Positions 5,952 through 12,199 of a stretch of DNA of 13,000 nt are shown here, piece by piece. Numbering within the stretch: position 1 is the first letter of the stretch; each line of letters begins with the position of its first letter. The notes under the pieces were generated by a model. It saw only the letters and a list, made by a program, of their open reading frames with translations. It ran no database searches and was not told the DNA's origin. The position numbers were made by a program, and so were the translations under genes. This DNA comes from DATACZ01 sp036258795. Its GTDB lineage: Bacteria > Actinomycetota > CADDZG01 > JAHWKV01. Location: contig DATACZ010000039.1 of the NCBI GenBank assembly GCA_036258795.1, positions 1-13,000 on the forward strand, given 5' to 3'.

Positions 5952-8216
5952 GTGGCCAACGAGCTCATCGCATTAGGCGGAGCCTTCCTGGCCGCCGGGC
6001 TGCTTGCTCGAATTGGCCGGGGAGTCGGTCTACCAACCATCCCCTTCTTCATCGCGGCCGGGATTCTTACCGGTCCCCACACCCCGGGGCTGGTGCTTGT
6101 GGAGGATCCAGCGGATTTGGAGCTGCTAGCGGCGGTGGGGCTTATCTTGCTGCTTTTTCACCTGGGCCTGGAGTTTTCGCTGACGGATCTCATTGCAGGC
6201 GGACGGCCACTTTTGCTCAAGGGAGCCCTCTACATCGTCCTCAACGTAGGAGGGGGTCTTCTGTTTGGCCTGGCGCTCGGGTGGGGGATCCGGGAGGCAT
6301 TCGTCATTGCAGGCGTGGTAGGCATCTCCTCGTCCGCCATCGTGACCAAGCTCGTCGTGGAGCTCAAACGTCTGGCCAACCCCGAGACCAAGCTAGTGCT
6401 GGGCATCATCGTGGTCGAGGACATCTTCATGGCCCTGTATCTGGCCGCCCTTCAGCCGATTCTTGGAGGGTCGGAAGGGCCGGCAGAGTCGATGCTTTTC
6501 TTCGGCCGGGCCTTTGCCTTTCTCATATGTCTGGCTGTAGTAGCCCGGTATGCGGCCGGATGGGTGGGCCGGCTCGTCAACTCCAACGACGACGAGCTCC
6601 TCACGGTTCTGTTCGTAGGCCTGGCGATTCTTGTTGCCGGAGTGGCGACCGAGCTTGGAGTCTCGGAGGCGATTGGTGCCTTCATGATCGGCTTGATCCT
6701 GGCCGAGACTGCCGCGAAGCATCGCATCGAAAGACTCGTCCTTCCGCTCCGAGATGCCCTCGCCGCGGTGTTCTTTTTTACCTTCGGCTTGACCATCGAC
6801 CCAGGCGATATTCAAGGCGTCGCTGGTGCGGTTGCCGCCGCCGTAGCTCTGTCTCTAGTCCTGAACGTCGTTGCCGGGCTTGTCGCCGCACGGCGGTACA
6901 GTTTCGGGCGCAGGGCAGCTGCGAACGTCGGTCTGACGGTCTTGGGCAGAGGCGAATTCTCATTGATCCTGGCGACCTTCGCCGCGGCGGCCGGCCTGGA
7001 CCGGCGAATCGCCCCGTTTACGGCACTTTACGTACTTACGTTGGCAGTCCTGGGACCCTTGCTTGCTTCTCGGTCCGATCTTTTGGCGGCGTGGCTTCCC
7101 AGCGGCATGTTTGGCGCCGGGCGGGTACCCGAGACCCCGCCTGCCAGGCCGAAGGTCACTCTCCCGCAGCGGGAGAGGACGTCACGTGGCTGGAGCGCGT
7201 GGCTAACGGTCACGAGAGCAGGAAACCGATTGGGAGGCCTCGTCCTGGGACGTTTTCGAGAGAATTCGCTGGCAAAGCTGGGGCCGCCTCTTGCCTTGCT
7301 CGTGGGAGTCGTTGCATACGGGGTGGCTGGCTACATGATTCTGGGCCACCCCCCGGGTCAGGCCTTGCTGATCACGTTGTCGGATCTCACTCCCGCCGAG
7401 TTTTCCGGGCCCGCCCGAGGCGGAGGTCCTCAGGTTTTCGCTCTCAGCGTTACCCTGCTGGGACTGATCGCGGCGGGGGCTGCGTTGGTGGCCGTGGTAA
7501 GCATTTCGATTGAGGGAGGATTCGGTCTTTCCTCCAGGAGGCGCCGCATGGAAGAGCGGATAGAAAGACTCGAGAACCACTACATCGTCTGTGCTTACGG
7601 TCGAGTAGGCCGGGCCGCGGTGCGGGAACTTCAGCGTGAGGGCGTGCCGTTCGTAGTCATCGACTCCATAGAGGAGCTGGAGCCTCTCATGCGGCGCCAG
7701 GGCCTGTTGTATTTGATCGCCGACCCAACCTCGGAGACGGTGCTGCGCCAAGCCGGGATTGAGCGGGCCAAGGGACTCGTATGCGCGGTCGATTCGGATG
7801 CGACCAACGTCTATATCACTCTGATGGCCCGCTCTCTCAATCCGGATCTCTACATAGTGGCAAGAGCCAGCGAAACGGACAGCCCAGAGCGCCTTCAGCG
7901 GGCAGGGGCAAATCGAGTAATTTCGCCCTATACCTCGAGCGGCCGGCAGATGGCTCTTTTGGTTCTGCGTCCTCGCGTCGTCGATTCGCTCGAGGTTTTG
8001 GGCAGGCGCCTGGAGGAGCTGGCCATTGAGGAGCGATCGCCACTGATCGGCCTCACCATAGAGGAGGCGTGTGGTCAAGCGGTGCCTCTCCTGGTTCACC
8101 GTGCGGGAGGGAAGATACTCACTCACCCAGGGCCCGACGATTTGGTGGAGAGCGGCGATCTGATACTTGCTTGGGGTGGCGCCTCGGAGCTGCGGCGGGT
8201 TGAGACCGCGGGATAG
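5952..8216 (+). CDS. CPA2 (Kef/KhtU-type) cation:proton antiporter fused to a degenerate channel unit and TrkA/RCK module
   Basis: A 754-residue membrane protein expected to exchange K+ or Na+ for H+. Residues 1 to about 385 are the Na_H_exchanger domain with many hydrophobic helices; VVED at about 154-157 carries the acidic ion-site residues expected near this point of CPA2 proteins, and FxxGLxFSLTDL, GISSSAIVTKL and FFFTFGL motifs support the family. A hydrophilic linker (about 387-435) is followed by a helix (about 442-464), a short loop and a second helix (about 495-518), laid out like the 2TM pore unit of RCK-gated K+ channels, but the loop reads TLSDLTPAEF with no TVGYG filter. From about 542 a TrkA_N/RCK_N domain begins (YIVCAYGRVGRA, glycines at 550 and 553), and a TrkA_C domain fills about 672-750. 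The start is GTG, directly adjacent to the preceding TGA. Architecture beyond the antiporter domain is my inference. Confidence 0.92.
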   Translation: MANELIALGGAFLAAGLLARIGRGVGLPTIPFFIAAGILTGPHTPGLVLVEDPADLELLAAVGLILLLFHLGLEFSLTDLIAGGRPLLLKGALYIVLNVGGGLLFGLALGWGIREAFVIAGVVGISSSAIVTKLVVELKRLANPETKLVLGIIVVEDIFMALYLAALQPILGGSEGPAESMLFFGRAFAFLICLAVVARYAAGWVGRLVNSNDDELLTVLFVGLAILVAGVATELGVSEAIGAFMIGLILAETAAKHRIERLVLPLRDALAAVFFFTFGLTIDPGDIQGVAGAVAAAVALSLVLNVVAGLVAARRYSFGRRAAANVGLTVLGRGEFSLILATFAAAAGLDRRIAPFTALYVLTLAVLGPLLASRSDLLAAWLPSGMFGAGRVPETPPARPKVTLPQRERTSRGWSAWLTVTRAGNRLGGLVLGRFRENSLAKLGPPLALLVGVVAYGVAGYMILGHPPGQALLITLSDLTPAEFSGPARGGGPQVFALSVTLLGLIAAGAALVAVVSISIEGGFGLSSRRRRMEERIERLENHYIVCAYGRVGRAAVRELQREGVPFVVIDSIEELEPLMRRQGLLYLIADPTSETVLRQAGIERAKGLVCAVDSDATNVYITLMARSLNPDLYIVARASETDSPERLQRAGANRVISPYTSSGRQMALLVLRPRVVDSLEVLGRRLEELAIEERSPLIGLTIEEACGQAVPLLVHRAGGKILTHPGPDDLVESGDLILAWGGASELRRVETAG

Positions 8217-8300
8217 GCTTCTACCCGAAGATTTCGCGACAAGTCTCTGATTCGAGGTTAAAGGGTCGCCCGCTGCGGGTAGCTCCAAGAAAATTCCGCA

Positions 8301-8328
8301 TTGTTGGGGTACAAAAACGTATTCTTAT
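8301..8328 (+). promoter_or_regulatory. Candidate promoter for the DUF4446-serS operon
   Basis: TTGTTG (8301-8306) and TCTTAT (8323-8328) are separated by 16 nt in the most AT-rich part of the 8217-8354 spacer, about 27 nt before the TTG start codon. The match to consensus is partial. The same spacer also holds a CTACCCG/CGGGTAG inverted repeat (8221-8227 and 8276-8282). Confidence 0.3.
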
Positions 8329-8354
8329 AGGCCTCTTTCCTCGTAGGAGTCCCC

Positions 8355-8846
8355 TTGGATCGGCAGACCCTAATCGAGCTTGCAGTGGTATCCCTGGGAC
8401 CGATAGCTCTGGTCCTGGGCCTGGTGGCCAATATCCGTCTTGCTTCTCAACGCCGCTCATTGGCGATGCTTAAAGGAAATGCCGACGGACAGACCTTGTT
8501 AGAGGTGACCTCAAGCTTTGTGGGCGAGGTCAGAGGGTTTGAGCAGAAGCTGAAGGCCCAGGCCAAACGGCAGGAAGAGCTATTTGCCCTGCTCGGCCGG
8601 TCGGCAAGGAACCTGGGATTGGTGCGGTATGACGCCTTCGAAGACATGGGGGGTAGGTTGTCGTTCTCGGCAGCCCTGCTGGACGATCACGGCAACGGCG
8701 TGGTGATCACATCCATCAACGCAAGGACGGAGTCCCGCGCATATGCCAAGTCCATCCGGGGAGGGTCATCGGACCATAATTTGTCGGTGGAGGAGCAGCA
8801 GGCCATAGCCGAGGCTCTCGGCGCCAAGCAGAAGGTCAAGGGATAG
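8355..8846 (+). CDS. DUF4446 family membrane protein
   Basis: A 163-residue protein of unknown function. One N-terminal transmembrane helix (about 7-27) is followed by a charged, probably coiled-coil stretch (about 50-85) and a compact domain containing VRYDAFEDMGGRLSFSAALLD and GVVITSI, the conserved core of DUF4446 proteins found in Actinomycetota and Firmicutes. The start is TTG at 8355, supported by AGGAG 5 nt upstream (8345-8349); the family's usual length agrees. Its stop codon abuts or overlaps the serS start region, so the two are probably one operon. No function can be deduced. Confidence 0.88.
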   Translation: MDRQTLIELAVVSLGPIALVLGLVANIRLASQRRSLAMLKGNADGQTLLEVTSSFVGEVRGFEQKLKAQAKRQEELFALLGRSARNLGLVRYDAFEDMGGRLSFSAALLDDHGNGVVITSINARTESRAYAKSIRGGSSDHNLSVEEQQAIAEALGAKQKVKG

Positions 8847-8848
8847 CG

Positions 8849-10102
8849 ATCGACCTGCGCCTCCTGCGCAGCGACCCCGATCGAGTCAAGGCGGCATTTA
8901 ATCTACGAGGCGCCGACGTAGACCTCGACGCTCTGGCCGAGCTTGACCGCCGGCACCGCCGCCTGATCGCAGAGGTAGACGATTTGAGGGCCGAGCAGAG
9001 GCGCGCCGGCAAAGCCGTAACCTCCGCCCCCCAGGGTGACCGTGGACGGGCGATTGCCGAGGCAAGACAGATAAGCGCCAAGCTCGAGGCCCTCGAGGCT
9101 GAGCTGGCAGGAGCCGATCAAGAGCTATCCGATGCTCTTAGGCAGGTTCCCAATCTGGTGCACCCCGATTCCCCGCCCGGACGCGGGGACGAGAACAACG
9201 TGATTTTGCGCTCCGTAGGGGATCGAAGGGGCTTTGATTTCCAGGCGAAAGACCACCTTGCCTTGGGAGAGTCACTCGGGATCATCGACGTCCGCAGAGC
9301 GGCCAAGGTTTCGGGCTCACGCTTCGCCTTCTTGCTAAACGAGGCTGCTTTGCTGGAGGTGGCCCTCATCAGGTTTGCACTGGATCGCCTGACCCCACTT
9401 CAGTTTGTGCCGGTATTTCCCCCGGTACTGGTACGGGAGGAGGCCATGTACGGGACCGGCTTCTTCCCGACCGATGAGGCCCAGGTCTACAAGATGGCCT
9501 CAGACGATCTGTATCTGGCGGGAACCTCTGAGGTGCCTTTGGCGTCGATGCACTCCGGCGAAACCTTTGGAGAAGCGGAGCTGCCACGGAGGTATGCCGG
9601 CATCTCAACCTGCTTCCGCCGGGAGGCCGGCACCTACGGCAAGGACACCAGAGGCATCATTCGGGTGCACCAGTTCGACAAGGTTGAGATGTTCTCTTTT
9701 TGCCGACCGGACGCCTCGGAGCAGGAGCACCTAGAGCTCCTTTCGATCGAGGAGGAGATCTTTCAGGCACTGGAGGTGCCCTACCGCGTGGTGGAGATCT
9801 GTGCCGGCGACCTTGCCGCTCCCAACTACCGCAAGTTCGACATTGAGGCCTGGCTGCCGGGGGCAGAGCGGTGGCTGGAGATCACCTCTTGCTCCAACGA
9901 CATCGACTACCAGGCCCGAAGGTTGGGCATCCGATTCAAGTCAGAGAAGGGGAACGTGCCGGTTCACACTCTGAACGGTACGGCCATCGCCGTGGGCCGC
10001 ACGATAGTGGCGTTACTGGAGAATCACCAGCGCTCCGACGGCTCGGTGGCCATCCCCAAACAGCTTCAGCCTTACACCGGATTCGACCTGATCGCCCCCT
10101 AG
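8849..10102 (+). CDS. serS: Seryl-tRNA synthetase (start codon non-canonical)
   Basis: Charges tRNA-Ser (and tRNA-Sec where present) with serine in the cytoplasm. About 417 residues, the normal length. The N-terminal part is the long charged antiparallel coiled coil that grips the tRNA variable arm; the catalytic class II core has motif 2 at CFRREAGTYGKDTRGIIRVHQF (from Cys255) and motif 3 at NGTAIAVGRT with Arg384. The protein should begin near IDLRLLRSDPDRV, yet the frame has no ATG, GTG or TTG between the in-frame stop at 8777 and TTG 8984, which would remove most of the first coiled-coil helix. The likely start is ATC at 8849 (AAGGG 6 nt upstream) or ATA at 8843, which overlaps the DUF4446 stop as ATAG. 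Coordinates use ATC. Two tRNA-Ser genes lie about 0.5 kb downstream. Confidence 0.93.
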   Translation: MDLRLLRSDPDRVKAAFNLRGADVDLDALAELDRRHRRLIAEVDDLRAEQRRAGKAVTSAPQGDRGRAIAEARQISAKLEALEAELAGADQELSDALRQVPNLVHPDSPPGRGDENNVILRSVGDRRGFDFQAKDHLALGESLGIIDVRRAAKVSGSRFAFLLNEAALLEVALIRFALDRLTPLQFVPVFPPVLVREEAMYGTGFFPTDEAQVYKMASDDLYLAGTSEVPLASMHSGETFGEAELPRRYAGISTCFRREAGTYGKDTRGIIRVHQFDKVEMFSFCRPDASEQEHLELLSIEEEIFQALEVPYRVVEICAGDLAAPNYRKFDIEAWLPGAERWLEITSCSNDIDYQARRLGIRFKSEKGNVPVHTLNGTAIAVGRTIVALLENHQRSDGSVAIPKQLQPYTGFDLIAP

Positions 10103-10120
10103 CCAGCCACACATTCCCGT

Positions 10121-10154
10121 AATCCTCAGAAACTTCACAAATCGTTTGAGGGTT
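10121..10154 (+). terminator. Hairpin downstream of serS
   Basis: AATCCTCAGA (10121-10130) pairs with TTTGAGGGTT (10145-10154) through ten pairs including two G-U wobbles, with a 14-nt loop, starting 18 nt after the serS stop. No T-tract follows, so termination is only suggested. Confidence 0.35.
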
Positions 10155-10208
10155 CCACGATTACTGCCGATACATTTGGGCTCTTCTTCAGATATTTCGG
10201 AGCATGTG

Positions 10209-10514
10209 ATGCCTGAATCAAAAGCTCGTAAGACCGTGGCCGTCCTGCTGAGCGTCGGGCTGGGCCTGCTGGTAGCGCTGGTAATGCTCTTCCCGATCGG
10301 GGGTGATACGAGGTCAGTGGGAGGCCCAGGATCACCAACAAAGTTAGTCCCCTATTACTGGAGCCTTGGATCATTCCTGTTCCTCGGTCCGGTATCAGGA
10401 GGCTTCTTACAGCACCTAAACATCGGCAGCATCCTCGTAGGTGCGGCGCTTTCAGTCTTGGCTGGGGTACTGCCTTATCGGTTGGTGATGACAAGAGGTC
10501 GAGACAGGACTTAG
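10209..10514 (+). CDS. Small hypothetical membrane protein
   Basis: A 101-residue protein that I do not recognise. After a basic N-terminus (PESKARK) come hydrophobic segments at about 9-29, 50-66 and 69-93, so two or three membrane helices are likely, ending in an Arg-rich tail. ATG 10209 is preferred over the upstream in-frame extension to 10146 because GGAG (10199-10202) lies 6 nt before it. It sits between serS and the tRNA cluster, separated from serS by a hairpin, so it is probably transcribed on its own. An antisense frame (10135-10494) is Pro/Arg-rich and less plausible. Confidence 0.5.
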   Translation: MPESKARKTVAVLLSVGLGLLVALVMLFPIGGDTRSVGGPGSPTKLVPYYWSLGSFLFLGPVSGGFLQHLNIGSILVGAALSVLAGVLPYRLVMTRGRDRT

Positions 10515-10539
10515 TTCAACGGCAGTTCGCCTTCGCTGG

Positions 10540-10624
10540 CGGTGGAGGTGGGATTCGAACCCACGGAGCCGTAAGGCTCACACGCTTTCAAGGCGCGCCC
10601 GGTCGGCCGCTTCGGTACTCCACC
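10540..10624 (-). tRNA. tRNA-Ser (anticodon TGA)
   Basis: On the minus strand the acceptor stem pairs GGTGGAG (10624-10618) with CTCCACC (10547-10541), with discriminator G at 10540. Anticodon stem CGCGC/GCGTG encloses the loop CTTGAAA, so the anticodon is TGA, reading UCA. A long variable arm (GAGCCTTACGGCTC) and a GGTTCGAAT T-loop make it a class II tRNA. The next three bases (10539-10537) read CCA on this strand, so the CCA end appears to be encoded. The anticodon is TGA, not the TCA of tRNA-Sec. Confidence 0.96.
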
Positions 10625-10630
10625 ACAACC

Positions 10631-10636
10631 ATTATT
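10631..10636 (-). promoter_or_regulatory. Candidate -10 element of tRNA-Ser(TGA)
   Basis: The minus strand reads AATAAT, 5 of 6 consensus positions, 6 nt before the mature 5' end of the tRNA. No clear -35. The 10625-10699 gap must hold promoters for both divergent tRNA transcripts. Confidence 0.3.
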
Positions 10637-10699
10637 CCGCTTGCCCCGGTCGTTCATCGGAGTCCAGACGCGATGGCGGTTTGTGGCAAAATCGTGGGT

Positions 10700-10788
10700 G
10701 GAGGCATCGCCTAGCCCGGTTTATGGCGCGGGATTGCTAATCCCGTTGGGGCTCACGCCCCTCGCGCGTTCGAATCGCGCTGCCTCCG
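10700..10788 (+). tRNA. tRNA-Ser (anticodon GCT)
   Basis: Acceptor stem GGAGGCA (10700-10706) pairs with TGCCTCC (10781-10787), discriminator G at 10788. The anticodon loop is TTGCTAA within a GGGAT/ATCCC-type stem, so the anticodon is GCT, reading AGC/AGU. The variable arm (TTGGGGCTCACGCCCC) is long and the T-loop is GTTCGAATC. CCA is not encoded. It lies 11 nt before tRNA-Arg and is probably co-transcribed with it. Confidence 0.96.
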
Positions 10789-10799
10789 CGCACCAAGAG

Positions 10800-10873
10800 G
10801 CGCCCTTAGCTCAGTGGATTAGAGTGCGTCGCTACGGACGACGAGGTCGGGGGTTCGAATCCCTCAGGGCGCA
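10800..10873 (+). tRNA. tRNA-Arg (anticodon ACG)
   Basis: Acceptor stem GCGCCCT (10800-10806) pairs with AGGGCGC (10866-10872), discriminator A at 10873. Anticodon stem CGTCG/CGACG holds the loop CTACGGA, so the anticodon is ACG. In bacteria this is the tRNA whose A34 is deaminated to inosine by TadA, letting it read CGU, CGC and CGA; a tadA gene starts about 1.7 kb downstream. CCA is not encoded. Confidence 0.96.
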
Positions 10874-10898
10874 CTGGAGCTACACCTCTGTTATTCGC

Positions 10899-10957
10899 TG
10901 CCTATCTCCGGCACGACCCCACAGCCCGGATGGCTCGCCGGCAGTTGCGCATAGGCA
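10899..10957. repeat. Nested inverted repeat after tRNA-Arg
   Basis: TGCCTAT (10899-10905) is the reverse complement of ATAGGCA (10951-10957); inside it CCGGC (10908-10912) can pair with GCCGG (10937-10941). It lies between the tRNA cluster and a convergent gene, where a bidirectional terminator would be expected, but there is no T-tract. Confidence 0.3.
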
Positions 10958-10962
10958 AGGAC

Positions 10963-11652
10963 CTAACGGTAATCAGGAAGAATCACTCTCTCATTTAAGC
11001 GCTCGGCCCGAAGCGCCCTTTGACGGAACCACAGTGACAAGATCGGGTTAACGAAAGCCCACACAAACGCTAGACCAATCCATAGCCGATAGGTCGCGGA
11101 CGGCGTTGCAGGAGCCTCTTTCCAGAGAAGGAGCAACGTAGAGGCGCCGACGATCGCACTGATGGCGGCGTTGAAGAGAAGTCCTTGCTTGCGCTTTCCT
11201 GCAAGCCAAGCCCCTAGCGCTGCATCTTCGCGGTTCTCAAGCCGTCGACCCGTCAGAAGCGCTATGTGGATTCTCCTTTTGCGCTCTCTGCTTACTTCTT
11301 CCTCCCAATACTGACGAAGCGACAGATCGGCTTGTATCTCTCGATCCTTGGCTGCCCTAAGCCTCGCTGTATCCTCGGGTGAGCGCTCCCAATACCGATC
11401 GGGTAAAGACGCGAGTCGCCAAATCCACATGAGCCAGAAATACAATCCGACAACCGGAATCAGCAGGAGGCCCAAGTCTCTCCACCGGTAGCTCACCTTC
11501 GTTCCGATAAAGGTGATGGCCATCAACAGAACAAGAGTCGAGACGATGCCAGCGGCGTCGAAACTCGCTCCTTGCGACCTTGCACCGAAATGCACCGCAG
11601 AAGACAGCGCAAATACGGCAAGGAAAAGGGCGACGAACTTCGTTACGCGCAC
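10963..11652 (-). CDS. Hypothetical membrane protein
   Basis: A 229-residue protein that I cannot assign. Hydrophobic segments lie at about 4-22, 33-50, 58-77, 152-172 and 185-209, so four or five membrane helices are likely. A charged, Arg/Glu-rich cytoplasmic stretch fills the middle (about 80-145), and the C-terminus is basic. The YRWRDLGLLLIPVVGLYFW segment vaguely recalls DUF805-type proteins (RRLHD-G..LL-IP), but this is only a resemblance. The start is GTG at 11652 with AGGA about 9 nt upstream. It is the only minus-strand protein gene on the right side of the window and converges on the tRNA cluster, so it may be a later insertion. Codon use looks less GC-biased than its neighbours by eye. 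Confidence 0.65.
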   Translation of the reverse strand: MRVTKFVALFLAVFALSSAVHFGARSQGASFDAAGIVSTLVLLMAITFIGTKVSYRWRDLGLLLIPVVGLYFWLMWIWRLASLPDRYWERSPEDTARLRAAKDREIQADLSLRQYWEEEVSRERKRRIHIALLTGRRLENREDAALGAWLAGKRKQGLLFNAAISAIVGASTLLLLWKEAPATPSATYRLWIGLAFVWAFVNPILSLWFRQRALRAERLNERVILPDYR

Positions 11653-11809
11653 CCTAGGAGTCCTGCTAGAAAAGTCACCGCCCTGTTACCGGCACGAGAA
11701 ACGGGATGGCGTGCTCCCACTGCCACATGGTCCTGCTTCACGAAAGTCTCTCAACTCCTTGCTGAATCCGCCGTTCCCGTGGTCGAGCAGGCCCTCGAGG
11801 TGCCTGTGC

Positions 11810-11815
11810 TAGGCT
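11810..11815 (+). promoter_or_regulatory. Candidate -10 element upstream of the HhH gene
   Basis: TAGGCT, a common actinobacterial -10 variant, lies 37 nt before the ATG at 11853. No matching -35 was found at 16-18 nt spacing. Nothing else is recognisable in 11653-11852. Confidence 0.25.
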
Positions 11816-11852
11816 GCGATTCCGGGAGAGCGGGAGAGAAGGGAGCCTTGAG

Positions 11853-12068
11853 ATGGGCATGGAAAACGATCTGTACAAGCTCAAGGGAATCGGCCCCAAG
11901 CACACCGAGATGCTGGAAAAGATCGGTGTGGATTCAATCAAGGAGCTTAGCCACCGCAACCCCGCCAACCTAAAGAAAATGATCGAGGAGCGACACGGTC
12001 AGGTTGTGGGGCTCTCCGAGGCCCAGGTCCAGGGCTGGATCGACGAGGCAAAGTCACTTCAGAGCTGA
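11853..12068 (+). CDS. Small helix-hairpin-helix (DUF4332-like) protein
   Basis: A 71-residue protein consisting almost entirely of a helix-hairpin-helix unit: YKLKGIGPKHTEMLEKIGV at about 8-26, with the GIG hairpin, followed by a second helical block with IKELSHRNPANLKKMI. This pattern matches the DUF4332/HhH family, whose relatives bind DNA non-specifically or act as protein-interaction modules; the role of this one is unknown. The ATG at 11853 has GGGAG 7 nt upstream (11841-11845). It precedes the UGA-containing ArsC-like gene by 131 nt on the same strand and may share its transcript. Confidence 0.85.
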   Translation: MGMENDLYKLKGIGPKHTEMLEKIGVDSIKELSHRNPANLKKMIEERHGQVVGLSEAQVQGWIDEAKSLQS

Positions 12069-12089
12069 ATCCTCGCCGGGCCGCCATCC

Positions 12090-12113
12090 CCCCGAGCCCG
12101 TTTTGATTCGGGG
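12090..12113 (+). terminator. Weak hairpin after the HhH gene
   Basis: CCCCGA (12090-12095) pairs with TCGGGG (12108-12113) around a 12-nt loop; GCGATTTC follows, without a real T-run. It might partly separate the HhH gene from the next one. Confidence 0.25.
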
Positions 12114-12185
12114 CGATTTCGTAGCTCCCCACGGTCACATTTTCTTAAGGCCTGGCCAGTTCAACTTGACACCATGAGGTCGTGG

Positions 12186-12192
12186 GTTAGGA
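12186..12192 (+). promoter_or_regulatory. Ribosome binding site for the UGA-containing gene
   Basis: TTAGGAG ends 7 nt before ATG 12200. It is the best ribosome binding site in the region and lies upstream of the in-frame UGA, which argues that translation begins before the UGA and not at GTG 12275 after it. Confidence 0.7.
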
Positions 12193-12199
12193 GCACACC

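Noticed and set aside
5948..7513. Plus-strand frame of 521 codons overlapping the antiporter N-terminal half
   Set aside because: Arg/Ser/Gly-rich out-of-frame product without membrane helices, typical of GC-rich shadow frames.
7203..8288. Minus-strand frame of 361 codons opposite the antiporter gene
   Set aside because: Antisense shadow; the plus strand carries clear TrkA/RCK motifs over the same bases.
10540..10788. Either tRNA-Ser gene as a possible tRNA-Sec supporting the selenoprotein
   Set aside because: The anticodons are TGA and GCT, which read UCA and AGC/AGU. tRNA-Sec needs anticodon TCA and has a longer acceptor/T-arm; neither is seen.
10800..10873. tRNA-Arg as attachment site of an integrated element
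   Set aside because: No direct repeat of the tRNA 3' end was seen downstream in the window, and there is no integrase gene.
12166..12171. Perfect TTGACA as -35 of a promoter for the selenoprotein gene
   Set aside because: No acceptable -10 lies 16-18 nt downstream, and transcription from it would begin at about the ATG, leaving out the evident ribosome binding site.
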